6,963 nt of DNA, taken from contig CALKTZ010000558.1 of assembly GCA_937997355.1 (NCBI GenBank), positions 1 through 6,963 on the forward strand, in the 5' to 3' direction. The position numbers were made by a program, and so were the translations under genes. The notes beneath the pieces were generated by a model. It searched no databases. It was given only the letters and a program-made list of their open reading frames with translations, and was not told the origin of the DNA. Below are positions 1 through 6,633 of the stretch, piece after piece. The first letter of the stretch is position 1. Each line of letters begins with the position of its first letter. Source of the DNA: an uncultured Planctomycetales bacterium. Lineage in GTDB: Bacteria; Planctomycetota; Planctomycetia; Isosphaerales; Isosphaeraceae.

Positions 1-126
1 CACCGCACGATGCACGCCAACCATGCCGAGTTGATCCGTGCCCCGATCCTCTTCCGAGATCCCGGGCCGGTCGCCTGCATGCCGGACGTCCTGAGATGGC
101 TTCGCAAGGATCTGCCGGTGCGGTAG
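1..126 (+). CDS. C-terminal tail of an upstream gene, possibly alpha/beta hydrolase (partial)
   Basis: The first reading frame is open from the window edge to a TAG at 124-126 and encodes 41 residues. Nearly every codon ends in G or C, matching the codon pattern of the certain genes here, so I read it as the end of a real gene whose start lies outside the window. The tail has a His-rich stretch (HANHAELI) followed by an amphipathic helix ending in DVLRWLRKDL. That resembles the C-terminus of many alpha/beta hydrolases, where the catalytic His precedes a last helix. The family call is a guess from this short tail; the coding call is firmer. No T-tract terminator directly follows the stop; the nearest hairpin is at 276-296. 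Confidence 0.4.
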   Translation, partial: HRTMHANHAELIRAPILFRDPGPVACMPDVLRWLRKDLPVR

Positions 127-275
127 CCTCGAAGCCCGCTCCGCGGAGTAAACGGTTGCTCCCCCTTCCGTATTCCAATGCCGGACAATCCATTCAAGGC
201 CGCCCCATTCGCCATCGCCAGATCCTCGGGTCCTCGAATACTCCGTGGGGCTTGGGATTTCGTTCGGGTTGGGAT

Positions 276-296
276 ACTCTGGTGCGACACCAGGGT
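276..296 (+). other. Compact hairpin upstream of the peptide transporter gene
   Basis: CTGGTG (279-284) and CACCAG (288-293) are perfect inverted copies around a CGA loop. In RNA the stem extends to nine pairs (276-284 with 288-296), one of them G-U, and is followed by TTT at 296-298. It lies about 150 bases after the upstream stop codon and ends 53 bases before the transporter start. It could be a weak intrinsic terminator for the upstream gene, an attenuator in the transporter leader, or a small operator. The short T run argues against a strong terminator. The structure is seen directly; the role is inferred. Confidence 0.35.
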
Positions 297-336
297 TTGA
301 GGTGATGACAGGACCTATCCGGATCCGCGAACCGTC

Positions 337-343
337 AAGGAAG
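337..343 (+). promoter_or_regulatory. Ribosome binding site deciding the transporter start
   Basis: AAGGAAG lies 6 bases before the ATG at 350. This favours ATG 350 (MAQSVS) over the in-frame ATG at 305 and the earlier start at 245. Those would add N-terminal residues with no resemblance to the family, before the normal short cytoplasmic lead-in to helix 1. Confidence 0.6.
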
Positions 344-349
344 CCGCCC

Positions 350-1726
350 ATGGCACAATCCGTTTCGACCGCGCCAGCCACCACCGATGCCGCCTTATCC
401 CGTCACCCCATCGGCCTCGCCATTCTCTTCTTGACGGAGATGTGGGAACGCTTCGGCTTCTACACCATGCTCGCCACCTTCACGCTGTACGTGATGGACA
501 CGAAGCAAGACGGGCTCGGCTGGCAGGACGCGAGCGGAATCTATTCCTGGTACATGATGTTTGTGTACGCGAGTCCGCTGATCGGAGGGTTACTCGCCGA
601 CCGCAAGCTCGGCTACCGCCTCTCGATCATCCTGGGGGCGATCTTCTTCATCGCGGGATACGGGCTGCTCACGGTTCGAAGCGAGCCGATACTTTACCTG
701 GCGCTGACGCTCCTGGTGATCGGCAACGGATTCTTCAAGCCGAATATCTCCACCTTGGTCGGGAACCTCTATCCCCCCGGTAGTCCGCTGCGAGACTCGG
801 CATACAACATCTTCTACATGGGGATCAATGTCGGTGCGTTCCTCGCCCCGCTGGTCGCCGAGGTGCTTCGGGCGCGTTATGGCTTCCGCGCGGCCTTCGG
901 GGCATCGGCGGTCGGGATGTCCCTGGGTCTCGTCTTCTTCCTCCTGTTCCAGCGTTACATCGTCGCGGCGGATCATGCCCGAGATGAACCGGAGGTGGAC
1001 CCGTTGGCTCCGCCCCGGAGCAAGTCCGCGTTGGATCTGGTCCCGAACTGGAAACGCGTCGGGGCGCTCCTGGTGATTTTCACCATCGTGATCGTGTTCT
1101 GGATGAGCTTCCATCAGAACGGCCTCACGATGGTCGAGTGGGCCGACAAGAGCACCGACTGGAAGAGTTCGCAGGTCACCTCGATCCTGATCAAGATTTT
1201 CACGCTCGGCCTGGTGGACGGCTCGAACGTCTCCGGAGTGATCTCGAACGCGATCAATCCGTTCTGGATCATCGTCCTCTCGCTGCCGCTGGTTCGATTC
1301 TGGGGATGGATGAACAGCAAGGGGCTGGAGCCGTCGACCCCGGCCAAGATGGCGATCGGGATGATGCTCACATGCGTTGCCTTCCTGATCCTGGCGGCGG
1401 CCGGGAAGGCGGGGGGCGATGAAGGACTGGTTTCTCCCTGGTGGTTGATCGCCTCATACGCGGTGATCTCCCTGGCCGAGCTGATGCTCAGCCCGATGGG
1501 CCTGTCGCTGGTCTCGAAGGTTGCGCCCCCTCACATGAAGGGACTCATGATGGGGGGATGGTTCGTCGCCACGGCGATCGGCAACAAGCTCACCATGATC
1601 GGCAGCCTCTACAATAAATGGCCCCATTCCTCGTTCTGGCTGCTCCTGGCGATCCTCTCGTTCATCATGGGGCTGGTCCTCTTCATCCTCCTCAAGCCGC
1701 TCAAGCGTGCCATGCCCGGGGTCTGA
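350..1726 (+). CDS. POT/PTR-family proton-dependent di-/tripeptide transporter
   Basis: This 458-residue inner-membrane protein belongs to the proton-dependent oligopeptide transporter branch of the major facilitator superfamily, which imports di- and tripeptides with protons. The helix-1 signature is intact: E30-x-x-E33-R34 (TEMWERFGFY), the motif tied to proton coupling. The helix-4 segment GNGFFKPNIS carries the conserved Lys (K130). The PTR2 signature follows as FYMGINVGAFLAPL, and a late helix carries the conserved Glu E377 (AELMLSPMGLSLVSK). Long hydrophobic stretches throughout fit 12 or more helices, and the length is within the bacterial family range. In the first motif the usual YYG reads FYT, so the first tyrosine is Phe. 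The S9 peptidase gene starts 52 bases downstream on the same strand, suggesting co-transcription and a shared role in peptide use. Family assignment is secure. Substrate is less so, since some members carry nitrate or other small molecules, but the ExxER motif favours peptides. Confidence 0.93.
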   Translation: MAQSVSTAPATTDAALSRHPIGLAILFLTEMWERFGFYTMLATFTLYVMDTKQDGLGWQDASGIYSWYMMFVYASPLIGGLLADRKLGYRLSIILGAIFFIAGYGLLTVRSEPILYLALTLLVIGNGFFKPNISTLVGNLYPPGSPLRDSAYNIFYMGINVGAFLAPLVAEVLRARYGFRAAFGASAVGMSLGLVFFLLFQRYIVAADHARDEPEVDPLAPPRSKSALDLVPNWKRVGALLVIFTIVIVFWMSFHQNGLTMVEWADKSTDWKSSQVTSILIKIFTLGLVDGSNVSGVISNAINPFWIIVLSLPLVRFWGWMNSKGLEPSTPAKMAIGMMLTCVAFLILAAAGKAGGDEGLVSPWWLIASYAVISLAELMLSPMGLSLVSKVAPPHMKGLMMGGWFVATAIGNKLTMIGSLYNKWPHSSFWLLLAILSFIMGLVLFILLKPLKRAMPGV

Positions 1727-1761
1727 TCGCGGCGAGGAGTTTTCTGATTCTCGATTCCCCT

Positions 1762-1776
1762 GGAATGGGTTATTCC
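1762..1776 (+). other. Small stem-loop just before the S9 peptidase start
   Basis: GGAAT (1762-1766) and ATTCC (1772-1776) are perfect inverted copies around the loop GGGTT, ending two bases before the ATG at 1779. No good Shine-Dalgarno lies at normal spacing; the stronger GAGGAG at 1734-1739 is about 40 bases upstream and has no usable in-frame start after it. The hairpin may influence initiation, but a five-base-pair stem can easily arise by chance. Confidence 0.25.
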
Positions 1777-1778
1777 TC

Positions 1779-3839
1779 ATGAAATTGGCACTCGGATTCA
1801 TGGCGATCCTCACCGTGACGACTCCACTGATGGCCGCGGGCCGCCCCCTGACGATCGACGATCTTCTCGCGGTCCGAGGAGTCGCCGACCCCCAGATTTC
1901 GCCCGATGGGTCGTCGGTGGTCTGCGTCGTTTCCGAACTGGACCGCGCCACCGACAAGACCAATAGCAGTCTCTGGCTGCTTTCAACCGGCGGCGGCGAG
2001 CCGAAACGGCTCACCACGACTCCCGGAGTCAACAATCAGCCGCGATGGAGTCCCGACGGGAAGTCCATCGCGTTCGTCTCGTCGAGAAGCGGGACCTCGC
2101 AAATCTGGCTCTTGCCCCTCGACGGCGGCGAGCCGAGCCAGTTGACCAAGCTGCCGATCGATGTCAACGGCCCGGTCTGGTCTCCCAAGGGAGATCGGAT
2201 CGCCTTCGCCGCCGAGGTCGTTCCCGGCAAGACCCCGGAAGAGACCGCCGAGTTCGACAAGCAGAAGGAAGCCGCCAAGAGCAAGGTCCGGATCTTCGAC
2301 AGCCTGATGATCCGGCACTGGAGCAGTTGGGACGAAGGGAAGCGAAGCCATATCTTCGTCGTCGACGTGAAGACGGGGAAATCGCACGACCTCTGCCCAT
2401 CGCTCAAGGTCAATGCGCCTCCCGCCCCCTTCGGAGGGTCCTCCGACTATGCCTGGTCGGCGGACGGGAAAACCGTCGCCTTCACGGCCGAGCCGTTGAA
2501 GGACTTCGCCTGGTCCACGAATACGGACATCTGGTCGGTTCCCGCCGAGGGGGGGGAATTGACGAACCTGATCGCCGGCAATCCCGCCGCCGATGCCCAG
2601 CCAGCCTATTCGCCGGACGGCAAATGGCTCGCGTATCTCAGCCAGGCCCGCCCCGGCTTCGAATCGGACCTCTGGGTCCTGCGGGCGAAATCGCTGGAGA
2701 GCGGCGAAACATTCGACATCAGTTCCCACCTGGACCGGCCCGTGCAATCGTTCGCCTGGAAAGGCTCGTCGCAGATCCTGGCCGGGATCGACGACGAAGG
2801 GACGGTGTCGCTGGTTTCACTCCCCGTCCCTGGCGGGGCGAAAGCCGCCGTCGATCGCATTGCGAAGGGGGGTACGAACAACTCGGCCAGCGTATCGGAA
2901 GCCGGAACCAAGATCGCGTTCCTCCACAACTCCTCGAATCAGCCGAGCGAGGTTTACTTCCTGGACGGGCAAGGTGAGCCCAGGGCACTCTCGTCATTCA
3001 ACGCGGCCTTGATCCGGCCGATCGATCTGCCCAGCGCCGAGGCCTTTTCTTTCGAAGGTGCCGACGGCGACAAGGTTCATGGCTGGTTGCTGAAGCCCCC
3101 AAGCTTCGACACGAACAAGAAGTACCCCGTCGTATTCTTGATTCATGGCGGCCCTCAAGGGGCCTGGCACGACGACTGGCATGGCCGATGGAACTTGCAG
3201 ATGTTCTCGTCGCCGGGCTATGCGGTGGTCGCGATCAACCCGCGAGGCTCGACGGGCTATGGTCAGAAGTTCACAGACCAGATCAGCCAGGACTGGACCG
3301 GCCGGGTGTATGAGGACCTCATGAAGGGTCTGGATCATGCTCTCAAGGCCTACCCATACCTGGATGGGAACCGGATCGCGGCGGCCGGGGGCTCTTACGG
3401 CGGATTCATGGTGAACTGGATCGCCGGCCATTCAACCCGATTCGCCGCCCTGATCAGTCATGCCGGCGTCTTCGACCTGACGAGCAAGTATGGGACAACC
3501 GAGGAGCTTTGGTTCCCCGAATGGGAATTCGGCGGCCCCCCCTGGAAGAATTCCAGGCAGTACACCGACAACTCGCCGAGCGCCTTCGTCGCCCAGTTCA
3601 AGACGCCCACTCTCGTGATCCACGGCGCACTCGATTTCCGCGTCCCGGACGCCCAGGGGCTCGGCATGTTTACCTCGCTCCAGCGGCAAGGAGTTCCCAG
3701 CCGTTATGTCTGGTTCCCGGATGAAGGGCACTGGATCAGCAAGCCCCAGAACCGGATCGTCTGGTGGCGCGAGATTCACAGTTGGCTTCAGAAGTATCTG
3801 ACTTCTGAAAAGCCCGCTCCCGCCGGGGATTCCGGATGA
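1779..3839 (+). CDS. Exported S9-family serine peptidase, dipeptidyl peptidase 5-like
   Basis: This 686-residue prolyl-oligopeptidase-family (S9) enzyme probably cleaves dipeptides from the N-terminus of peptides outside the cytoplasm. Residues 1-20 form a Sec signal peptide (MKLALGFMAILTVTTPLMAA), which supports the ATG at 1779 over the upstream GTG at 1707 that would bury it. Residues about 25-420 form a beta-propeller with PD40-type repeats, such as SPDG at 41-44 and 91-94 and SPKG at 135-138. The segment IRHWSSWDEGKRSH (R179, H180, W181) resembles the DPP5/acylaminoacyl-peptidase branch. The C-terminal alpha/beta-hydrolase domain has HGGP at 456-459, PRGSTGYGQ, and the full catalytic triad: Ser539 in GGSYGG, Asp619 in GALDFRVP and His651 in DEGHW. 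Length matches DPP5 enzymes. It follows the peptide transporter gene by 52 bases, so it may supply dipeptides to it. Family and catalytic residues are clear; exact specificity is inferred. A run of eight G lies at 2549-2556. Confidence 0.92.
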   Translation: MKLALGFMAILTVTTPLMAAGRPLTIDDLLAVRGVADPQISPDGSSVVCVVSELDRATDKTNSSLWLLSTGGGEPKRLTTTPGVNNQPRWSPDGKSIAFVSSRSGTSQIWLLPLDGGEPSQLTKLPIDVNGPVWSPKGDRIAFAAEVVPGKTPEETAEFDKQKEAAKSKVRIFDSLMIRHWSSWDEGKRSHIFVVDVKTGKSHDLCPSLKVNAPPAPFGGSSDYAWSADGKTVAFTAEPLKDFAWSTNTDIWSVPAEGGELTNLIAGNPAADAQPAYSPDGKWLAYLSQARPGFESDLWVLRAKSLESGETFDISSHLDRPVQSFAWKGSSQILAGIDDEGTVSLVSLPVPGGAKAAVDRIAKGGTNNSASVSEAGTKIAFLHNSSNQPSEVYFLDGQGEPRALSSFNAALIRPIDLPSAEAFSFEGADGDKVHGWLLKPPSFDTNKKYPVVFLIHGGPQGAWHDDWHGRWNLQMFSSPGYAVVAINPRGSTGYGQKFTDQISQDWTGRVYEDLMKGLDHALKAYPYLDGNRIAAAGGSYGGFMVNWIAGHSTRFAALISHAGVFDLTSKYGTTEELWFPEWEFGGPPWKNSRQYTDNSPSAFVAQFKTPTLVIHGALDFRVPDAQGLGMFTSLQRQGVPSRYVWFPDEGHWISKPQNRIVWWREIHSWLQKYLTSEKPAPAGDSG
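3787..3809. repeat. Perfect 9-bp inverted repeat inside the peptidase 3' end
   Basis: TTCAGAAGT (3787-3795) and ACTTCTGAA (3801-3809) are exact inverted copies separated by ATCTG. The repeat is inside the coding sequence, about 30 bases before the stop, and is not followed by a T-tract on either strand. A role in protecting the mRNA 3' end, or as part of the convergent termination zone, is possible but unproven. Confidence 0.45.
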
Positions 3840-3850
3840 TCGACGGGCTT
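3808..3850 (-). terminator. Possible terminator for the thioredoxin lipoprotein gene
   Basis: AAGCCCG (3810-3816) and CGGGCTT (3844-3850) are perfect inverted copies about 27 bases apart. Read on the minus strand, the stem ends in a TTTT run (3811-3808), and it begins about 33 bases after the lipoprotein stop codon. The long loop and short T run make it weak. On the plus strand it spans the peptidase stop codon and has no T-tract. It is the best terminator candidate in this convergent junction. Confidence 0.3.
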
Positions 3851-3882
3851 ATTGCCTCGCTCCGCTTGCCGATGCAGGCCGA

Positions 3883-5157
3883 TCAGGGTTTCTTCGCCGC
3901 ATCCGCAGCCGGTTTTGACTTCAGGTCATCGAGGAGGACCACGACGGCCTCTTCGATGGCCTCGGCCTCTCCTTCCTGGGCCCCCACCGACATGAAGCGG
4001 ACCTTGCCGGTGCCGTCGAGCAGGAGCGTCGTGGGATAGCCGCTGAAATTAGGGACACGCGCCTGGGTTTCATCGTTTCCCATCACGCAAAGATAGGGGA
4101 TGTGGAAATCCGCGACGAAACGCTTCACCAACGGCTTGGCTTCATCTTGAGGGACCTGTTCATAGGCGATCCCCACGATGGCGAGTCCCTTGTCCGCGTA
4201 CTTGCGGTGCAGATCGATCAGGCCCGGGATCGCCCCTCGACATGGGCCGCACCAGGTCCCCCAGAAGTCGACCAGGACGATCTTCCCCTTCAGTTCGGCG
4301 GAAGAATATTCCTTCCCATCCGGATCCTTCAGGCGGAACTCGAAGGGGAAATCGACGTAACGATCGAGTCGATTCTTGGCATTGACCCGCGCGTTCTTCA
4401 GGAATTCGGCCTGAATCTCCTTCAGCAATTTTTGATAGCGAGGATCGCTGCGAACCTTCTTGAGCCCCGGAGGACCCTCCATCAGTCCCCAATCATTGAA
4501 ACCCTCGGCCACGGCCTCCTTGAGTACTTCCAGGCTCTTGTCGACCTCTCCCGCATCCCCCAGGATGACGGCCTCGTTGAACAGCGTGATGCCGTAAATC
4601 TTGGATTCGCGCGGCTGAAGCGGTTTGTAGGTCTTCTTGAGCGTGCGCACGAGATCGGCGTTTCGGCCGATTTCGGCGATCCGATCCTGTTCGCTCAGGC
4701 CCGCCAGGAGTTGGGTCCCGACCGACGCCCTCCCCGAAAGGGCTTGCCGATTCTGTGGTTCCGCCCCCAGGACCTGGTCGAAGGCCTTGGCCGCTTCAAG
4801 GAACGCACCTTTTTCGGCAAGCGTCCCCCCCGCTTTATTCAATTTATCGAGGTCTTCGAATGAGAATTGTTCGGGAGGAATTTCGGGACGTTTCGAGTTG
4901 CTCTTCAGGTTCTCGGGCCCCGAGCTGGGGGCAGGAGTCGCGGGCTTCTCCGGAGTTGACTCCGCGCCAGCCACCTTGGTCACCGGGCGAACTTCATGGG
5001 CTCCGTCCGCTTCACCGGCCTTCTTCGTATAAAACGGGGAAACCCCTTCATCGGGCTTGAGGGGTTCCTCTTCACCGCATCCCGCAAGGATCAGGGCGGT
5101 CGAAGCGACCAGGAGTAACCGAGAAACGAGCTGGCGATTGCGAGGTCGAGCGCCCAT
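3883..5157 (-). CDS. TPR-like and TlpA/ResA-type thioredoxin-domain lipoprotein
   Basis: This 424-residue envelope protein is probably a lipid-anchored thiol-disulfide oxidoreductase. It starts with a lipoprotein signal peptide: basic RPRNR, a hydrophobic core, then lipobox LAGC with Cys27 as the lipidated residue. A Pro/Ser-rich linker (about 50-85) leads to a helical, TPR-like region (about 90-260), including an AAKAFDQVLGAEPQN repeat and a segment ending SDPRYQKLLKEI. The thioredoxin fold (about 265-415) has the WCGPC active site (Cys303, Cys306) and the cis-proline loop GYPTT (Pro375); one further cysteine is Cys357. A GTG at 5160 immediately precedes the ATG at 5157. The nearest SD-like GGAG (5173-5170) is 9 bases from the GTG and 12 from the ATG, so either could be used. 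It is transcribed convergently with the peptidase and divergently from dxr. The family is clear; reductive or oxidative role and partner are unknown. No heme-lyase or cytochrome c maturation gene is in the window. Confidence 0.88.
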   Translation of the reverse strand: MGARPRNRQLVSRLLLVASTALILAGCGEEEPLKPDEGVSPFYTKKAGEADGAHEVRPVTKVAGAESTPEKPATPAPSSGPENLKSNSKRPEIPPEQFSFEDLDKLNKAGGTLAEKGAFLEAAKAFDQVLGAEPQNRQALSGRASVGTQLLAGLSEQDRIAEIGRNADLVRTLKKTYKPLQPRESKIYGITLFNEAVILGDAGEVDKSLEVLKEAVAEGFNDWGLMEGPPGLKKVRSDPRYQKLLKEIQAEFLKNARVNAKNRLDRYVDFPFEFRLKDPDGKEYSSAELKGKIVLVDFWGTWCGPCRGAIPGLIDLHRKYADKGLAIVGIAYEQVPQDEAKPLVKRFVADFHIPYLCVMGNDETQARVPNFSGYPTTLLLDGTGKVRFMSVGAQEGEAEAIEEAVVVLLDDLKSKPAADAAKKP

Positions 5158-5160
5158 CAC

Positions 5161-5481
5161 GAGGACTAGCTCCGAAGCCGGCCGGAAAGGTGGTCAATCG
5201 ACGCACCCCAGACGCGGAGACGACTTGATGAATAAATTCGGGAGGCGGCTCGACGATCCGGCCGAACGATTTGCTTGGCTCCGGGACCGATGAGTCCACC
5301 GTTCGACTATGCTCGGAAACAAGCCCGATGACAAGAGAGACGCCCATTCCCGTCCGGCAGCGTACCTTGCTTGAGTTCTGACGAGTTTCTATAGTTGCTA
5401 TGTGCCGACCGACAAACCGACGTGTGCCAAGCTGAATGGATCGCCGGAGTTCCGGATCGGTCGAACGGGCAGGATCTGTCG
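5161..5481. other. Divergent intergenic region between lipoprotein gene and dxr
   Basis: About 320 bases lie between the two divergent starts. No frame here is a convincing gene: the short open frames overlap neighbours and lack a ribosome site and family resemblance. The only usable regulatory signal I see is the dxr-side promoter at 5367-5395. For the minus strand, an AT-rich TTTATT-type stretch near 5230-5238 has no matching -35. No tRNA, riboswitch or strong terminator is apparent. Confidence 0.5.
5367..5395 (+). promoter_or_regulatory. Candidate sigma70-type promoter for dxr-rseP
   Basis: TTGCTT (5367-5372) and TATAGT (5390-5395) are separated by 17 bases. The -10 matches the consensus at five of six positions; the -35 keeps only TTG. 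Transcription would start near 5402, giving a leader of about 80 bases before the dxr ATG. Consensus rules come from other phyla, so this is a moderate-strength inference. Confidence 0.4.
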
Positions 5482-6633
5482 ATGACACATGTGGTGATTC
5501 TCGGTTCAACGGGCTCTATCGGACGGAGCGCGCTGAGCGTCCTGAACCACGACGGGGAAAAACGCTTTCGAGCTTGGGGCCTGAGCGCCCATTCGAGCTG
5601 CCGGAGCATCCTCGATCAGGCCAAGTCGCTCCGGCCGCGTTTCCTGACCATGACCGACCCCGGTGCCGCCTCGGAAGTCGTGGCCGAGGCGAGGGGTATG
5701 GGGGTCGAGGTCCTCTCGGGCCAGGACGGCATCGTCCGGATGGTCCAGGATGAGCGGACGGATCGGGTCCTGAACGCGATCGTGGGTGCCGCGGGCCTGA
5801 ATGGGACCTGGGCGGCCCTCGAAGCCGGCAAGACCGTGGCCCTGGCGAACAAAGAAACGCTCGTTGTGGCCGGCCCTCTCATCATGGAGCTGGTCAATCG
5901 CGGCCGGGGATCACTCCTGCCGGTCGACAGCGAGCATTCGGCGATCTTCCAGGCGTTGCAGGCGGGGCGTCGCCACGAAGTACGCCGCGTCATCCTGACA
6001 TCTTCGGGCGGCCCGTTCCGGGGGAAACGCCGGAGTGAGTTGGAGAAAGTCACGCCGGAAGACGCCCTGAGGCACCCGACCTGGCAAATGGGGCCGAAGA
6101 TCACGGTCGATTCCGCGACCCTGATGAACAAGGCCCTGGAAGTGATCGAGGCACGGTGGCTCTTCGGCCTGGAGCCCGAGCAGATCGAGGTCGTCGTCCA
6201 TCCGGAGAGTGTCATCCATTCCATGGTCGAATTTGTGGACGGGAGCGTGCTGGCCCAACTCTCGCCTCCGGACATGAGGCTTCCGGTTCAGTATGCCCTC
6301 ACCTATCCGGACCGGCACGACGGCCCCAATCGCCGGCTCGATCTCTCGGAGCGGTTCGCCTGGCATTTCGAGCCCCCCGACCGCGAGACGTTCCCCTGCC
6401 TCGATCTCGGTTTCGAAGTCATGCGCCGAGGGGGCACCGCGGGGGCGGCCCTCAATGCCGCGAACGAAGTGGCCGTTTCTCGCTTTCTGAGCGGGGAGAT
6501 CGGATTTCTCGATATTTCGCGGGCGTGTCGCGCCGCGCTCGATCTCCACGCGTTTGATCCTCGGCCCACGCTCGCCGACCTCTGGAAGGTGGATGCCAAG
6601 GCCCGGCAGGAGGTTGCACGTTGGGAAACCTGA
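5482..6633 (+). CDS. dxr: 1-deoxy-D-xylulose 5-phosphate reductoisomerase
   Basis: This cytoplasmic enzyme (383 residues, close to the usual 380-400) converts DXP to 2-C-methyl-D-erythritol 4-phosphate using NADPH and a divalent metal, the first committed step of the MEP isoprenoid pathway and the target of fosmidomycin. The N-terminal NADPH loop GSTGSIG is at 8-14. ALANKETLV follows, then the metal-binding pair Asp149 and Glu151 in VDSEHS. TSSGGPF comes next, then HPTWQMG with flexible-loop Trp201, and VDSATLMNKALE with the third metal ligand Glu220. VHPESVIHSM and the late AALNAANEVAV motif are also present, so all known catalytic elements are intact. ATG 5482 is chosen because the Rossmann strand MTHVVILG starts there and AGGA (5471-5474) sits 7 bases upstream; the in-frame extension to 5395 has no family match. 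Its last 13 bases overlap the site-2 protease gene, a common bacterial neighbour. The organism therefore makes isoprenoids by the MEP route. Confidence 0.97.
   Translation: MTHVVILGSTGSIGRSALSVLNHDGEKRFRAWGLSAHSSCRSILDQAKSLRPRFLTMTDPGAASEVVAEARGMGVEVLSGQDGIVRMVQDERTDRVLNAIVGAAGLNGTWAALEAGKTVALANKETLVVAGPLIMELVNRGRGSLLPVDSEHSAIFQALQAGRRHEVRRVILTSSGGPFRGKRRSELEKVTPEDALRHPTWQMGPKITVDSATLMNKALEVIEARWLFGLEPEQIEVVVHPESVIHSMVEFVDGSVLAQLSPPDMRLPVQYALTYPDRHDGPNRRLDLSERFAWHFEPPDRETFPCLDLGFEVMRRGGTAGAALNAANEVAVSRFLSGEIGFLDISRACRAALDLHAFDPRPTLADLWKVDAKARQEVARWET
6605..6613 (+). promoter_or_regulatory. Strong ribosome binding site for rseP inside dxr
   Basis: GGCAGGAGG within the dxr coding sequence places AGGAGG 7 bases before an in-frame TTG at 6621. 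There is no ATG or GTG at the right position, so this site decides the TTG start of the protease gene. Confidence 0.75.

Noticed and set aside
139..148. 10-bp palindrome CTCCGCGGAG
   Set aside because: Short GC palindromes are common in DNA of this composition; there is no second copy or neighbouring element.
96..305. 69-codon plus-strand open frame near the window start
   Set aside because: It overlaps the end of the partial upstream gene in another frame, has no recognisable domain, lacks a good ribosome site and its composition is typical of a GC-rich chance frame.
1983..2747. 254-codon minus-strand open frame opposite the S9 peptidase
   Set aside because: It lies wholly antisense to a gene with clear domains and catalytic residues, is rich in Arg, Gly and Pro, and shows no family motif; such antisense frames are expected in high-GC DNA.
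4102..4863. 253-codon plus-strand open frame opposite the thioredoxin lipoprotein
   Set aside because: The opposite strand carries the lipobox, WCGPC and cis-proline motifs in one frame; this frame is its antisense shadow.
5171..5197. TTGACC on the minus strand as a -35 for the lipoprotein gene
   Set aside because: No acceptable -10 lies at 16-18 bases, and the resulting transcript start would fall at or past the start codon.
5057..5293. 78-codon open frame reaching into the divergent gap
   Set aside because: It begins antisense within the lipoprotein signal peptide region, has no ribosome site or recognisable content, and is very Arg/Ser rich.
5299..5468. 9-bp inverted repeat CCGTTCGAC ... 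GTCGAACGG about 150 bases apart in the divergent gap
   Set aside because: A match of this length over a region this size is roughly expected by chance, and nothing else supports a looping or binding role.
5616..6275. 219-codon minus-strand open frame opposite dxr
   Set aside because: It is antisense to an unmistakable dxr, with low-complexity Ser/Arg/Pro content and no motif.
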